Of a stretch of DNA of 33,816 nucleotides, positions 16,582 through 24,800 are shown piece after piece. The notes below the pieces were generated by a model. That model searched no databases. It was not told the DNA's origin and saw nothing but the letters and a program-made list of their open reading frames with translations. The stretch's first letter is position 1, and every line of letters starts with the position of its first letter. Source of the stretch: Aeromonas caviae (GTDB lineage: Bacteria > Pseudomonadota > Gammaproteobacteria > Enterobacterales > Aeromonadaceae). Position numbers and translations under genes: made by a program. The stretch spans positions 1-33,816 of the forward strand of contig NZ_CDBK01000022.1 of NCBI RefSeq assembly GCF_000819785.1, read 5' to 3'.

Positions 16582-19005
16582 TCAGAGCCGGTTGCCCGCC
16601 TGGATGGTGCGGCGGATCTTGTTGCTGAGCAGCGGCACTATATTGTCGGCCAATGCCTGGAAGCGGCCGAGATCCGGTTTGCAGCCCGGATCCAGATAGC
16701 CTTCGCTGCGCAGGGTGTGGATCAGGGTGCTGAACAGCTTCTGGTCGAAGAACTCGGGGGCGTTGATGCCGTGCAGGGTGCCGAGGCGCTCCGCCATCAT
16801 CAGGCCGTCCGCTTCCAGCTGCTCCGCCTCGATGTGGGGCTGGGCCAGCATGCGGGTCAGCACGATGGCGTAGCGCTGCAGGGTCTCCTGGATGCTTTCG
16901 GCCAAGAGCAGCAGGCGCATCTGGTTGCCGGGGTTGACCCAGTAGCCGCCGTCGCGTGCCTCGACCAGTTGCTGGCGTAACAGCTCGGCCAGCAGGGCAT
17001 CGATCAGTTCCGGCAGCTCCTCCTCTTCATAGCGCAGGAAGAGTTCGGTCTTGAGCAGGGGGTAGATATCGACACAGCGGGCGACGATCTCGCTGCGAGA
17101 GATCCCCTCGCACCGCTCGATCAGGGCCGCCACCAGGGAGGGCATGGCGAACAGGTGCAGTATGTTGTTGCGGTAGTAGGTGAGCAGGATCGCCTGATAG
17201 CGGTCCAGGCTGATGATCTGGCCCAGCTTGTCCTCGCTCACCTCGAACTTGTTGAGCTCCATCGCCTGCTCCAGCAGGGTCCTGGCGTCCTCGTCCGGCA
17301 TGGTGCTGTGCGGGCTGTAGGGCACCTGCTTGAGCAGGTCCAGATAGGTGTTGAGCTGGGCCTGGAGTTCGTCCCGGGTCAGGGCGTGGCGCTCGGCGGC
17401 CAGCAGGGCCAGGGCACTCAGGGTCAGGCCGTTGACGGCGGCGGCATCGTTGATACGGGTCATCAGCAGCTCGGCCAGCTGATTGACGGTGGAGGCCATC
17501 CACTCGGGACGCTCCTCCCGGCCGATGCTCTCCTTCCAGGTGGGCACATGTTCGCCGAGGTAGCTGTTGAGGGTCAGCGGCTCTCCGAAATTGACGAAGC
17601 CACGGCCATAGTTGCGCAGCTTGCGCAGGATGCCGAGCACCTGCAGGAAGCTCTCCTTCTCCTTGCGGCTCCCCTTGAGTTCGTTGTGATAGGTGTTCAC
17701 CTCCATCACGTGCTCGTAGCCCAGATAGACGGGGACCAGGGTCACCGGCCTGTCCAGCCCGCGCATCATGGCCTGCAGGGTCATGGCCAGCATGCCGGTC
17801 TTGGGGGGCAGCAGGCGACCGGTACGCGAACGCCCACCCTCGGTGAAGAACTCCACCGAGTAGCCCTTGGCGAACAGCAGGTTGAGGTACTCCCGGAATA
17901 CCGTGCTGTAGAGCGGATTGCCCTTGAAGGTACGGCGGATGAAGAAGGCGCCGCCGTGGCGGAAGATGGGGCCTGCCGGCCAGAAGTTGAGGTTGATGCC
18001 CGCCGCGATGTGGGGCGGCACCATGCCCTGGTGGTAGATGACGTAGGAGAGCAGCAGGTAATCCATGTGGCTGCGATGGCAGGGGACGTAGACGATCTCG
18101 TGCCCTTCCTGGGCCAGCTGACGCACCTGCTCTGCTCCGTTGACCGAGAGGCCGCGATAGAGCTTGTTCCACAGCCAGCCGAGGAAACTCTCCCCGAGGC
18201 GGATCAACCGATAGGAGAAATTGGAGGCGATCTCGTCCATGTAGCCGTGGGCACGCTTTTGCGCCTTCTCCAGGCTGATCCCTTCCCGTCTGGCCTCCTC
18301 CTCGATGGCCTGCTGGATCACGCTCGAATCCAGCAGTTGCTTGAACAGCAGGTTGCGGTTCGGCAGCTTGGGCCCGGTGGCGGCCAGCTGCTGGCGGCTG
18401 AAGTGGGTACGGGCCACCCGCGCCAGCTTGTGGGCGATGGCCTCGTCGGTGCCGTGCTTGTCCGCCATGTAGCGCAGGGAGAGGGGCGGGGAGAAGCGCA
18501 CCAGGTTCTCGCGCCCTTTCAGGATCACGATCAGCGCCTTCTTCAGGCGGTTTGGCGCCAGGCTGCTGATGATGTTCCAGCCGGAGGCCTCCTCGCCTTC
18601 CCGGCCCGGGGCGCGGCCCCAGAACAGGGTGACGGGTACTACCTGGATGTCCAGCGCCGGATCCTGCTTGTGCAGGTCCAGCAGCTGGTGGAACTCCTGC
18701 AGGAAGGGGAGCGGCTTGTTGCGTGTGCCAAACAGGGGAGGCGGACGATCCAGACAGACGTAGCGTGGCAGCAGTTGACCGTTCAGCTCCAGCGGCGTGA
18801 AGGGGCCGGGCAGGCCGAGATCCTCGCAGCACTGTTGCAGGGTCATCAGGTCGGTGATCGAGCTGGTCTTCAGGGCATAGACGATGGGTCTGGCCGGATC
18901 CAGCTTGAGCTCGGTGATGGGGTTTTCCGGCAGGCTCTTGTGATTGACCAAGCCGCTGACCGGCCATTGCAGGATGGCTCTGGATATCTTCTGTCCAAGG
19001 GACAT
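16582..19005 (-). CDS. plsB: Glycerol-3-phosphate 1-O-acyltransferase
   Basis: A protein of 807 residues from ATG 19005, the same length as E. coli PlsB. It acylates sn-glycerol-3-phosphate at the first position, starting phospholipid synthesis at the inner membrane. The catalytic HX4D motif is in PCHRSHMDYLLL (about residues 300-311). Further acyltransferase blocks are GGAFFIRRTFKGN, FTEGGRSRTGR and PVYLGYE. The in-frame extension to 19041 adds residues without family support, and GGAG precedes ATG 19005 by 11 bp. It is divergent from lexA, the same neighbour arrangement as in E. coli. No sign of damage. Confidence 0.97.
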   Translation of the reverse strand: MSLGQKISRAILQWPVSGLVNHKSLPENPITELKLDPARPIVYALKTSSITDLMTLQQCCEDLGLPGPFTPLELNGQLLPRYVCLDRPPPLFGTRNKPLPFLQEFHQLLDLHKQDPALDIQVVPVTLFWGRAPGREGEEASGWNIISSLAPNRLKKALIVILKGRENLVRFSPPLSLRYMADKHGTDEAIAHKLARVARTHFSRQQLAATGPKLPNRNLLFKQLLDSSVIQQAIEEEARREGISLEKAQKRAHGYMDEIASNFSYRLIRLGESFLGWLWNKLYRGLSVNGAEQVRQLAQEGHEIVYVPCHRSHMDYLLLSYVIYHQGMVPPHIAAGINLNFWPAGPIFRHGGAFFIRRTFKGNPLYSTVFREYLNLLFAKGYSVEFFTEGGRSRTGRLLPPKTGMLAMTLQAMMRGLDRPVTLVPVYLGYEHVMEVNTYHNELKGSRKEKESFLQVLGILRKLRNYGRGFVNFGEPLTLNSYLGEHVPTWKESIGREERPEWMASTVNQLAELLMTRINDAAAVNGLTLSALALLAAERHALTRDELQAQLNTYLDLLKQVPYSPHSTMPDEDARTLLEQAMELNKFEVSEDKLGQIISLDRYQAILLTYYRNNILHLFAMPSLVAALIERCEGISRSEIVARCVDIYPLLKTELFLRYEEEELPELIDALLAELLRQQLVEARDGGYWVNPGNQMRLLLLAESIQETLQRYAIVLTRMLAQPHIEAEQLEADGLMMAERLGTLHGINAPEFFDQKLFSTLIHTLRSEGYLDPGCKPDLGRFQALADNIVPLLSNKIRRTIQAGNRL

Positions 19006-19145
19006 GTGCGTCTGCTCTCCAAAAAAATGCGGCGTGAGCATAGCAAATCACCGACTGCTTGTCGCCGAGAGGTACGATGAGTCGGTACTTCAGAGCGGGG
19101 GGAGGGGCAAATGTGCGTCGGGTCGCGACAAATGCCAGTTGCGCC

Positions 19146-19173
19146 TTGCCTTGGCCCCAGCACTGTATATACT
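19146..19173 (+). promoter_or_regulatory. lexA promoter
   Basis: A -35 like TTGCCT (19146-19151) and a -10 TATACT (19168-19173) are 16 bp apart. The -10 lies inside the first SOS box, so LexA binding would block RNA polymerase directly, the expected autoregulatory layout. Confidence 0.65.
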
Positions 19174-19178
19174 GCCAG
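19163..19178 (+). promoter_or_regulatory. SOS box 1 (LexA operator)
   Basis: CTGTATATACTGCCAG matches the CTGT-N8-ACAG consensus at seven of eight fixed positions (CCAG instead of ACAG). It is centred 20 bp upstream of box 2, as in the double operator of E. coli lexA. Confidence 0.85.
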
Positions 19179-19182
19179 TGTG

Positions 19183-19198
19183 CTGTATAAAAAGACAG
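19183..19198 (+). promoter_or_regulatory. SOS box 2 (LexA operator)
   Basis: CTGTATAAAAAGACAG is a perfect CTGT-N8-ACAG site with the preferred AT-rich centre, 11 bp before the lexA start codon. Its position suggests it lies at or just after the transcription start. Confidence 0.92.
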
Positions 19199-19209
19199 GT
19201 GCCCATGCT

Positions 19210-19836
19210 ATGAAACCCCTTACCCCTCGCCAGGCTGAAGTACTCGAGCTCATCAAGGCGAACATGAACGAGACCGGCATGCCGCCGACTCGCGCCGAGA
19301 TTGCCCAGAAGCTTGGCTTCAAGTCGGCCAACGCGGCCGAAGAACATCTGAAGGCCCTGGCCAAAAAAGGGGTCATCGAGATCATGCCGGGCACGTCCCG
19401 CGGCATTCGTCTGCTGCTCGAAGAAGAGGACGTGCAGCCTGAAGAAAACGGCCTGCCACTGATTGGCAAGGTGGCGGCCGGGGAACCCATCCTGGCTCAG
19501 GAACACATCGAGAGCCACTACCAGGTGGATCCCGCCCTGTTCCACCCGCGGGCAGACTTCCTGCTGCGGGTGCAGGGCATGAGCATGAAGAACATCGGCA
19601 TCATGGACGGGGACCTGCTGGCGGTACACAAGACCCAGGAGGTACGCAACGGCCAGGTCGTGGTGGCACGTCTGGACGAGGACGTCACCGTCAAGCGCTT
19701 CCAGCGCAAGGGCAGCCAGGTATGGCTGCTGCCGGAAAACGAAGAGCTCTCCCCCATCGAGGTGGATCTCGCCAGTCAGCACCTTACCATAGAGGGCCTG
19801 GCGGTCGGCGTAATCCGCAACGCCGACTGGATGTAA
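19210..19836 (+). CDS. lexA: SOS response repressor LexA
   Basis: A 208-residue repressor and self-cleaving protease. It has an N-terminal winged helix (about 1-70) with the recognition helix near [20 protein letters not shown]. The cleavage site is A90-G91 in KVAAGEPIL; the catalytic serine is S125 in VQGMSMKN and the lysine K162 in DVTVKRF. When RecA is activated by DNA damage, LexA cuts itself and the SOS genes are released. The start is ATG 19210; the longer frame from 19111 runs through the promoter and SOS boxes and is not real. The gene has its own terminator, so dinF is not directly cotranscribed as it is in E. coli. Confidence 0.98.
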   Translation: MKPLTPRQAEVLELIKANMNETGMPPTRAEIAQKLGFKSANAAEEHLKALAKKGVIEIMPGTSRGIRLLLEEEDVQPEENGLPLIGKVAAGEPILAQEHIESHYQVDPALFHPRADFLLRVQGMSMKNIGIMDGDLLAVHKTQEVRNGQVVVARLDEDVTVKRFQRKGSQVWLLPENEELSPIEVDLASQHLTIEGLAVGVIRNADWM

Positions 19837-19850
19837 GCATCCGATGCGAT

Positions 19851-19883
19851 GAAGAGGCCTCCTGCGGGAGGCCTCTTCATTTT
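19851..19883 (+). terminator. lexA terminator
   Basis: A perfect 12-bp stem (GAAGAGGCCTCC / GGAGGCCTCTTC, loop TGCG) is followed by ATTTTC. It lies 14 bp after the lexA stop codon. The hairpin is strong but its T-run is short. Confidence 0.88.
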
Positions 19884-20186
19884 CATCTGCTGATGACATC
19901 TCCCACCCCACCTTTTCGCTTCTCCTTCCTGTGCACACAGTCTCGCCGCACGACATGCATTTCGGATATATCCTTTGATAAGGCCCCTGTCATGGTCGGT
20001 GATCAGGGAAGGGGGAGTCGCACCGGGCAGTACGCCATGGCAGGGATGCATGATCGCCGAGTCGGTGCGCAGAAGGGAGAGTCGCCTCACACTGGGGACT
20101 CGTACAGTCAGTACGCTGCCGTGGTTGGTTCGTCGTTGGGGACAAAGAGACCCGTCAGCGTGACCTGTTGAGCAAGGAGGACAGGT
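19884..20186. other. Leader/intergenic region between lexA and the 96-codon ORF
   Basis: No gene is supported in these 303 bp. An AT-rich patch near 19958-19980 (TATATCCTTTGATA) could hold a promoter, but I cannot pair a -35 with it; if used it would leave a leader of about 200 bases. Within that leader GCACCG (20020-20025) can pair with CGGTGC (20063-20068), and an imperfect repeat of CAGTACGCC/CAGTACGCT occurs near 20028 and 20109. No SOS box was found. Confidence 0.4.
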
Positions 20187-20477
20187 ATGGCTTCAAGCTC
20201 GCCGTGGGATCCGGTGCCGGCCGCAGCGCCCGCATCTTCCATCACCCGATTCATCAAGGGCAGTCGGATGACATGGTTCTATGCGCTCTGGGTCTATCAC
20301 AAGGGAGATGGTTGGACCATCTGGCTTGGGTGCCCCAAAGACAAGATTGTCCGCCTGGTTCGTCTGTTTCGCCGTCATCACGACATCGGATTGCCGGATG
20401 AGCCCTGGACTGCCCCCGTCATCCCGCTGCGCGTCCCCCTGAGACGTGCCCAGCCGCAGCACAGGCTGCGGCCCTGA
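20187..20477 (+). CDS. Hypothetical 96-residue protein downstream of lexA
   Basis: I do not recognise it. ATG 20187 has one of the best ribosome binding sites in the window (AAGGAGG, 6-bp spacing), the main argument that it is translated. The middle is aromatic and Trp-rich (FYALWVYHKGDGWTIWLG), followed by a basic stretch (VRLVRLFRRHH). The last 30 residues, from GLPDEPW onward, fall inside the first unit of a tandem duplication and are proline/arginine-rich, unlike a folded domain. The original C-terminus may therefore have been replaced or frameshifted. Position after lexA and the GWTIWLG segment vaguely recall SulA-type division inhibitors, but the similarity is too short to claim. A terminator follows at 20496. 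Confidence 0.5.
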   Translation: MASSSPWDPVPAAAPASSITRFIKGSRMTWFYALWVYHKGDGWTIWLGCPKDKIVRLVRLFRRHHDIGLPDEPWTAPVIPLRVPLRRAQPQHRLRP

Positions 20478-20495
20478 TCCCTCTTCCTGCACAGA

Positions 20496-20527
20496 CAAGA
20501 GCCCCGCCAGAGCGGGGCTCTTGTTTT
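20496..20527 (+). terminator. Terminator in repeat unit 1
   Basis: A 12-bp stem CAAGAGCCCCGC / GCGGGGCTCTTG with loop CAGA is followed by TTTT. It ends the transcript of the 96-codon ORF 18 bp after its stop. Confidence 0.88.
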
Positions 20528-20693
20528 GGCGCCGATGCGGCTTATCCATGGCACAGACGCTTTCCCGCCGGGATGCAAGACTAGCCGGATTGCCGGATGA
20601 GCCCTGGACTGCCCCCGTCATCCCGCTGCGCGTCCCCCTGAGACGTGCCCAGCCGCAGCACAGGCTGCGGCCCTGATCCCTCTCCTGTACAAA

Positions 20694-20725
20694 CAAGAGC
20701 CCCGCCAGAGCGGGGCTCTTGTTTT
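20694..20725 (+). terminator. Terminator in repeat unit 2
   Basis: The same stem, loop and TTTT tail as in unit 1, produced by the tandem duplication, giving two consecutive terminators before the SCO gene. Confidence 0.88.
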
Positions 20726-20866
20726 GGCGCCGATGCGGCTTATCCATGGCACAGACGCTTTCCCGCCGGGATGCAAGACTAGCCATCGGCGGGGGCAGGC
20801 GGGTTACAATGACCCCTACCGGTTTTGCCCCCCTGGGCTTCTAACATAAGCAAGGCTTTGTTTTAT

Positions 20867-21493
20867 ATGGTTAAACCACGCTTTTACCTGCTGCTGTTGC
20901 TGTTCATCGGCGCCATTGCGGCGGCTTATTACTGGAGTCAGCCCGCGGTGCCGGAACAGGCCGATTACTACCCGGCGGGGCGAGACATCAACCCGTTTAC
21001 CCTCACGGATGCGGATGCACAGCCCTTTACCCCTGCCAACCTGACGGGACACTGGAGCTTTCTGTTCATCGGCTACACCTACTGCCCGGATGTCTGTCCG
21101 ACCACGCTGGCGGATCTGCGCAGCGTCTATCCGGCGTTGAAGAAGATAGCCCCCACTAGCCAGGTGGTATTCATCTCGGCGGATCCCCAGCGGGATGACA
21201 GCGCCCGCCTGAAGAGCTATACCGCCTTCTTCGAGCCCGAGTTCAAGGCGGCGACAGCACCTCACAGTGCCCTCTTTCCTCTGGTCCGCAATCTGGGGCT
21301 GGTCTATTCCATCGTGGAAGGGGAGCGCAAGGACTACCTGATCGACCACTCCGCCTCCATCGTGCTGATCAACCCCGAGGGGAAGCTGGTGGCCACCTTC
21401 CGACCCAAAGTGGCACCGGGTGAGGTGCCCCACGTGGACATGCAGACCATGGTGGCCGACTTCGCGCGCATCGTGCGGCTGGCTGGCGAGTGA
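20867..21493 (+). CDS. SCO1/SenC-family copper chaperone-like protein
   Basis: A 208-residue membrane-anchored thioredoxin-fold protein. It has one N-terminal hydrophobic segment (about 6-22), then a periplasmic domain with the copper-binding CPDVC (C73, C77) and the distant histidine H161 in LIDHSAS. SCO proteins deliver copper to the CuA site of cytochrome oxidase or act as redox proteins. ATG 20867 is chosen because it starts directly before the anchor; a frame open to 20825 adds nothing conserved. No strong ribosome binding site is seen. A possible -10 (TACAAT, 20805-20810) lies just after the second repeat unit. The stop overlaps the dinF start by 4 bp, so the two are coupled. Confidence 0.92.
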   Translation: MVKPRFYLLLLLFIGAIAAAYYWSQPAVPEQADYYPAGRDINPFTLTDADAQPFTPANLTGHWSFLFIGYTYCPDVCPTTLADLRSVYPALKKIAPTSQVVFISADPQRDDSARLKSYTAFFEPEFKAATAPHSALFPLVRNLGLVYSIVEGERKDYLIDHSASIVLINPEGKLVATFRPKVAPGEVPHVDMQTMVADFARIVRLAGE

Positions 21494-22878
21494 GCCCGGC
21501 GCGCACCATGCTGATTCCCGCCTGGCTGAAGGATCCTCGCCGCCACAGAGCCGTCTTCGCCCTGGCCCTGCCCATGGTGTTCTCCAACGTCACCACGCCC
21601 TTGCTGGGGCTGGTGGACACCTGGGTGATCGGTCATCTTGGCCAGGCCTGGTTTCTCGGCGGCGTCTCGGTCGGTGCGACCTTCATCAATCTGCTGTTCT
21701 GGTTGCTTGGCTTCCTGCGTATGTCCACTACAGGGCTGACCGCCCAGGCTCAGGGTGCAGCCCATGCCGAAGGGCAGCTCGACACCCTGGCGCGGGCCCT
21801 GGGCTTGGCGATCGGACTGGGCATGGCGCTGTTGCTCCTGTTGTTGCCGTTCCTGCCTGCCATCATCGCCCTCGGTGGCGGCTCTTCCGAGGTACAGACC
21901 TATGCCGGTCAGTATGTATCGGTGCGGGTCTGGAGCGCCCCGGCGGCCTTGTGCAATCTGGTCATCATGGGGTGGTTGCTGGGCATGCAGGATGCACGCA
22001 GTCCCATGCTGCTGCTGATCCTGGGCAATCTCGTCAACATGGTGCTGGATGCTTGGTTCGTGCTGGGATTGGGCTGGCAGGTGAAAGGGGTGGCCGCAGC
22101 GTCCCTGCTGGCGGATTACAGCACGCTCGGGGTGGGGTTCTGGCTGGTGAGCCGGCATCTGCGCCGACTTGACCCCGGGGTGTGGCACAACGCCTGGCAG
22201 CGCTGGCGCCAGTGGCCGGCCCTGCTGCGGCTGCTCGCCCTGAACCGGGATATTTTCATCCGCTCCCTCTGCCTGCAACTCTGCTTCGTGTTCATGACTC
22301 TGCAGGGGGCCAGGCTGGGGGATGTGGCGGTGGCCGCCAATGCGGTGCTGCTCAATTTCCTGATGCTGATTTCCTACGGGCTGGATGGATTTGCCTATGC
22401 GGTGGAAGCCATGGTAGGGCGCGCCATCGGGCGGCGTGATAGGCCGCTGCTGCGGGAGGCCATCGTCCTCAATCTGGGCTGGGCGCTGCTGATCGCCCTG
22501 GCATTCACCCTCTCGTTTGCCCTGGGGGGCCACTGGCTCATCCGTCACATTACCGACATACCGGCGGTGATCGCCGAGGCGCAACGTCAGCTCCCCTGGC
22601 TGGTGGCCATGCCGCTGCTGGCGGTCTGGTGCTTCCTGCTGGACGGGGTCTTTATCGGCGCCACCCGGGCCCGGGAGATGCGCAACAGCATGCTGGTGGC
22701 GGTGTTTGCCGGCTTCTTTCCCATCTGGTGGCTCTGCCAGGGATGGGGTGTGGCGGCCCTGTGGGCCGCCATGAGTGCCCTGATGGCAGGTCGTGGTCTG
22801 ACGCTGGGCTGGCTCTGCTGGCGACTGGAGCGTGATGGACGGCTGCTGGCGGGGCAGGGGACGGCGCAGTCAGTCTGA
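21490..22878 (+). CDS. dinF: MATE-family efflux transporter DinF
   Basis: A 462-residue polytopic membrane protein with about 12 hydrophobic segments and the MATE pattern, including ALPMVFSNVTTPLLGLVDTWVIGHLG near the start (landmark residues about 24-50) and a second-half LDGFAYAVEAMVGRAIG. DinF proteins export drugs or oxidants using ion gradients; in E. coli dinF follows lexA and is SOS-induced. Here a terminator, a small ORF, a tandem repeat and the SCO gene separate it from lexA, and it starts with GTG 21490 overlapping the SCO stop. SOS control is therefore not evident. A start at ATG 21508 is possible. Confidence 0.88.
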   Translation: MSPARTMLIPAWLKDPRRHRAVFALALPMVFSNVTTPLLGLVDTWVIGHLGQAWFLGGVSVGATFINLLFWLLGFLRMSTTGLTAQAQGAAHAEGQLDTLARALGLAIGLGMALLLLLLPFLPAIIALGGGSSEVQTYAGQYVSVRVWSAPAALCNLVIMGWLLGMQDARSPMLLLILGNLVNMVLDAWFVLGLGWQVKGVAAASLLADYSTLGVGFWLVSRHLRRLDPGVWHNAWQRWRQWPALLRLLALNRDIFIRSLCLQLCFVFMTLQGARLGDVAVAANAVLLNFLMLISYGLDGFAYAVEAMVGRAIGRRDRPLLREAIVLNLGWALLIALAFTLSFALGGHWLIRHITDIPAVIAEAQRQLPWLVAMPLLAVWCFLLDGVFIGATRAREMRNSMLVAVFAGFFPIWWLCQGWGVAALWAAMSALMAGRGLTLGWLCWRLERDGRLLAGQGTAQSV

Positions 22879-22909
22879 ATTCTGGCCGCCTTGCCAATAT
22901 CGTCAGCGT

Positions 22910-23374
22910 TCAGAGCGAGCCTGAATAGTCGAACTGTCGCCAGCTCTCGTAGACGAACACCGCGACGGCGTTGGCCAGATTCATGCTGCGGCTCTGGGGC
23001 AGCATGGGAATGCGCAGCCGCTGCTCGAATGGCAGGCTCTCGATGATCTCCATGGGCAGGCCTCGGCTCTCGGGCCCGAACAGCAGGGCGTCACCGGGGG
23101 CAAACCGGGCCGCCGAGTGGGCGGTGCGTCCCTTGGTGGTGCAGGCAAAGACCCGTTGGGGGGCGACGGCCGCCAGAAACGCCTCATAGTCAGGCCAGCG
23201 CTTGACGTCGGCAAACTCGTGATAGTCGAGCCCGGCCCGCTTGACCCGTTTGTCATCCCACTCGAACCCCAGGGGCTCTATCAGGTGCAACCGGTAGCCG
23301 GTATTGGCGCAGAGGCGAATGATGTTGCCGGTGTTGGGGGGGATTTCCGGTTGGTAGAGCACGATATCGAGCAT
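22910..23374 (-). CDS. trmL: tRNA (cytidine/uridine-34 2'-O)-methyltransferase TrmL
   Basis: A 154-residue SPOUT-class methyltransferase that adds a 2'-O-methyl group to the wobble base of leucine tRNAs. The knotted fold motifs are all present: [18 protein letters not shown] near the start, [11 protein letters not shown] in the middle and [18 protein letters not shown] near the end. Length is normal (E. coli 157). The start is ATG 23374; a much longer frame to 23653 is a shadow. It converges with dinF with 31 bp between stops, and follows cpxA on the same strand after 70 bp, so partial cotranscription is possible. Confidence 0.95.
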   Translation of the reverse strand: MLDIVLYQPEIPPNTGNIIRLCANTGYRLHLIEPLGFEWDDKRVKRAGLDYHEFADVKRWPDYEAFLAAVAPQRVFACTTKGRTAHSAARFAPGDALLFGPESRGLPMEIIESLPFEQRLRIPMLPQSRSMNLANAVAVFVYESWRQFDYSGSL

Positions 23375-23444
23375 GGAAGGATCCTGGGCTGGTGCGAAAC
23401 GGGCGCCAGCATACCCAGCACCCGTGCCGATGAAAAGGGGGAGG

Positions 23445-24800
23445 TCAGGGCATGGGCAGACGGATGGTGATGACCAGTCCGGTCGGCTGATTGCTGCTGG
23501 CCCGGATGGTCCCCCCATGACGCTGGATCGCCTCGGCGGCGATGGCAAGGCCGAGACCAGTGCCCCCGGTCTTGGCGTTGCGGGCATCGTCCACCCGAAA
23601 GAAGGGCAGGAACAACCGGGGCTGCTGCTCCACCGGCACGCCAGGGCCGTCATCCCGTATGGTCATCACCCACTCCCGTCCCTCCCGGTACCAGTCCACC
23701 TTGATGAACTCGCGGGCATACTTGAGGGCGTTGCGCAGGGGATTTTCCAGGGCGCGGGCCAACAGTTCTGGCCACATGGTGAGGGATTCGGCGGGCAGGG
23801 AAGGGAGTCTGAGCTGTTTGCCGTTCTGGTTTGCCTCGAACATGGCATCGTCCAGGATGGGCTCCAGCAGCTCCGCCAGGGGCAGCGTCACTGGCGCCTC
23901 CACATGTTGCTGCACCCGCGACAGATCCAGCAGATCCCCTATCAGCTTGTCGAGCCGGGCTATCTCCCCTTCGATGCGCGCCAGCTCGGCGCTGTCACCC
24001 TGCTTGCGGCGGATCAGCGCCTGTGCGAGCTGGATGCGGGTCAGGGGGCTGCGCAGCTCGTGGGAGATGTCGGAGAGCAGCTGCTTCTGCTTCTGGATCA
24101 TGTCCTTGAGGGTATCGACCATGCGACTGACATGTTCGGCCAGCTGGCCTATCTCGTCGCGCCGCCCCAGGTTGGGGATCTGTATTTCCAGGTTGCCCTG
24201 GGCGAGTTGGGAGACCGACTGCTGCAACTGCAGTATGGGGCGGGTCAGGCGCCAGGCGAGCAACAGACAGAGCGGGGTGCTGACCAGCATGGCGATACCC
24301 AGGATCTGGATGGGGTGATCCAGGATCTGGATGAAGAGGAACAGGTAGGAGTTTTCGACGTTCAGACCGAAATAGACGTGATAGGTCTGGCCGTGATGGA
24401 CCATCTGGAAGGGGCCGGCGATGGCGCGCTGGTGCTCGCTGCCCAGCATGGGCTTGGCCGGGTTGTCCGAGTCGAGCATGAAACGGATCACGAACTTGCT
24501 CAGCCGGGTGCTGGACTGCATCTGCCCCTTGGCATCGCGTAGATAGATGTTGTCCACCGGCAAGAGGCCCGCGGCATCGATGGCCTTGGCCAGATCGAAA
24601 TCCTGCTCGGGATCCGCGCCCCGTTGCAGCGCCGCCAGGTTGTTGTTGAGACGGGTGATCTCGTGGGCCGGCAGCGGGATGATGTTGCGGGGGTCCAGGG
24701 TGGGGAGGATTACCACAGCGGCCACGACCAGCAGCAGGATGAACCAGAACCAGAGGAAGATCTGGGTGGAAAGGCCGTTGAAGGTGCGGGCCGATTTCAT
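23445..24800 (-). CDS. cpxA: Envelope stress sensor histidine kinase CpxA
   Basis: A 451-residue inner-membrane kinase: first membrane segment at about 13-33, a periplasmic sensor domain to about 160, a second segment at about 164-184, a HAMP linker, then the phosphorylated histidine H247 in [13 protein letters not shown]. The N box ([11 protein letters not shown]) and G boxes ([15 protein letters not shown]) of the ATP-binding domain follow. It senses misfolded envelope proteins and phosphorylates CpxR. The ATG at 24800 overlaps the cpxR stop (ATGA), as in E. coli; the longer open frame to 24998 is inside cpxR and not used. No periplasmic inhibitor gene (cpxP) is seen beside it. Confidence 0.95.
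   Translation of the reverse strand: MKSARTFNGLSTQIFLWFWFILLLVVAAVVILPTLDPRNIIPLPAHEITRLNNNLAALQRGADPEQDFDLAKAIDAAGLLPVDNIYLRDAKGQMQSSTRLSKFVIRFMLDSDNPAKPMLGSEHQRAIAGPFQMVHHGQTYHVYFGLNVENSYLFLFIQILDHPIQILGIAMLVSTPLCLLLAWRLTRPILQLQQSVSQLAQGNLEIQIPNLGRRDEIGQLAEHVSRMVDTLKDMIQKQKQLLSDISHELRSPLTRIQLAQALIRRKQGDSAELARIEGEIARLDKLIGDLLDLSRVQQHVEAPVTLPLAELLEPILDDAMFEANQNGKQLRLPSLPAESLTMWPELLARALENPLRNALKYAREFIKVDWYREGREWVMTIRDDGPGVPVEQQPRLFLPFFRVDDARNAKTGGTGLGLAIAAEAIQRHGGTIRASSNQPTGLVITIRLPMP

Larger units (their letters stand above)
20387..20784. repeat. Tandem duplication, two units of about 199 bp
   Basis: Unit 1 (20387-20585) and unit 2 (20586-20784) are head-to-tail copies differing, as far as I can read, only around 20485-20495 (one base missing and two substitutions in unit 2). 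Each unit contains the last 30 codons of the upstream small ORF, a GCCGCAG/CTGCGGC hairpin (20453-20472 in unit 1), a strong terminator and about 60 bp of downstream sequence. Near identity suggests a recent duplication or ongoing copy-number variation. It occupies most of the 389 bp between the small ORF and the SCO gene. Confidence 0.93.

Noticed and set aside
17027..19080. Two very long open frames (minus frame shift and plus antisense) across plsB
   Set aside because: PlsB is full-length with all motifs; the other frames give Gly/Ala/Arg- or Gln/Val/Leu-rich sequence typical of shadows.
20187..20477. Calling the 96-codon ORF SulA
   Set aside because: Only a short Trp-rich segment is reminiscent; there is no SOS box and no alignable remainder.
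20446..20676. Separate 76-codon gene in the second repeat unit
   Set aside because: It starts inside the first unit's terminator region and exists only because the duplicated gene tail is open; no ribosome binding site.
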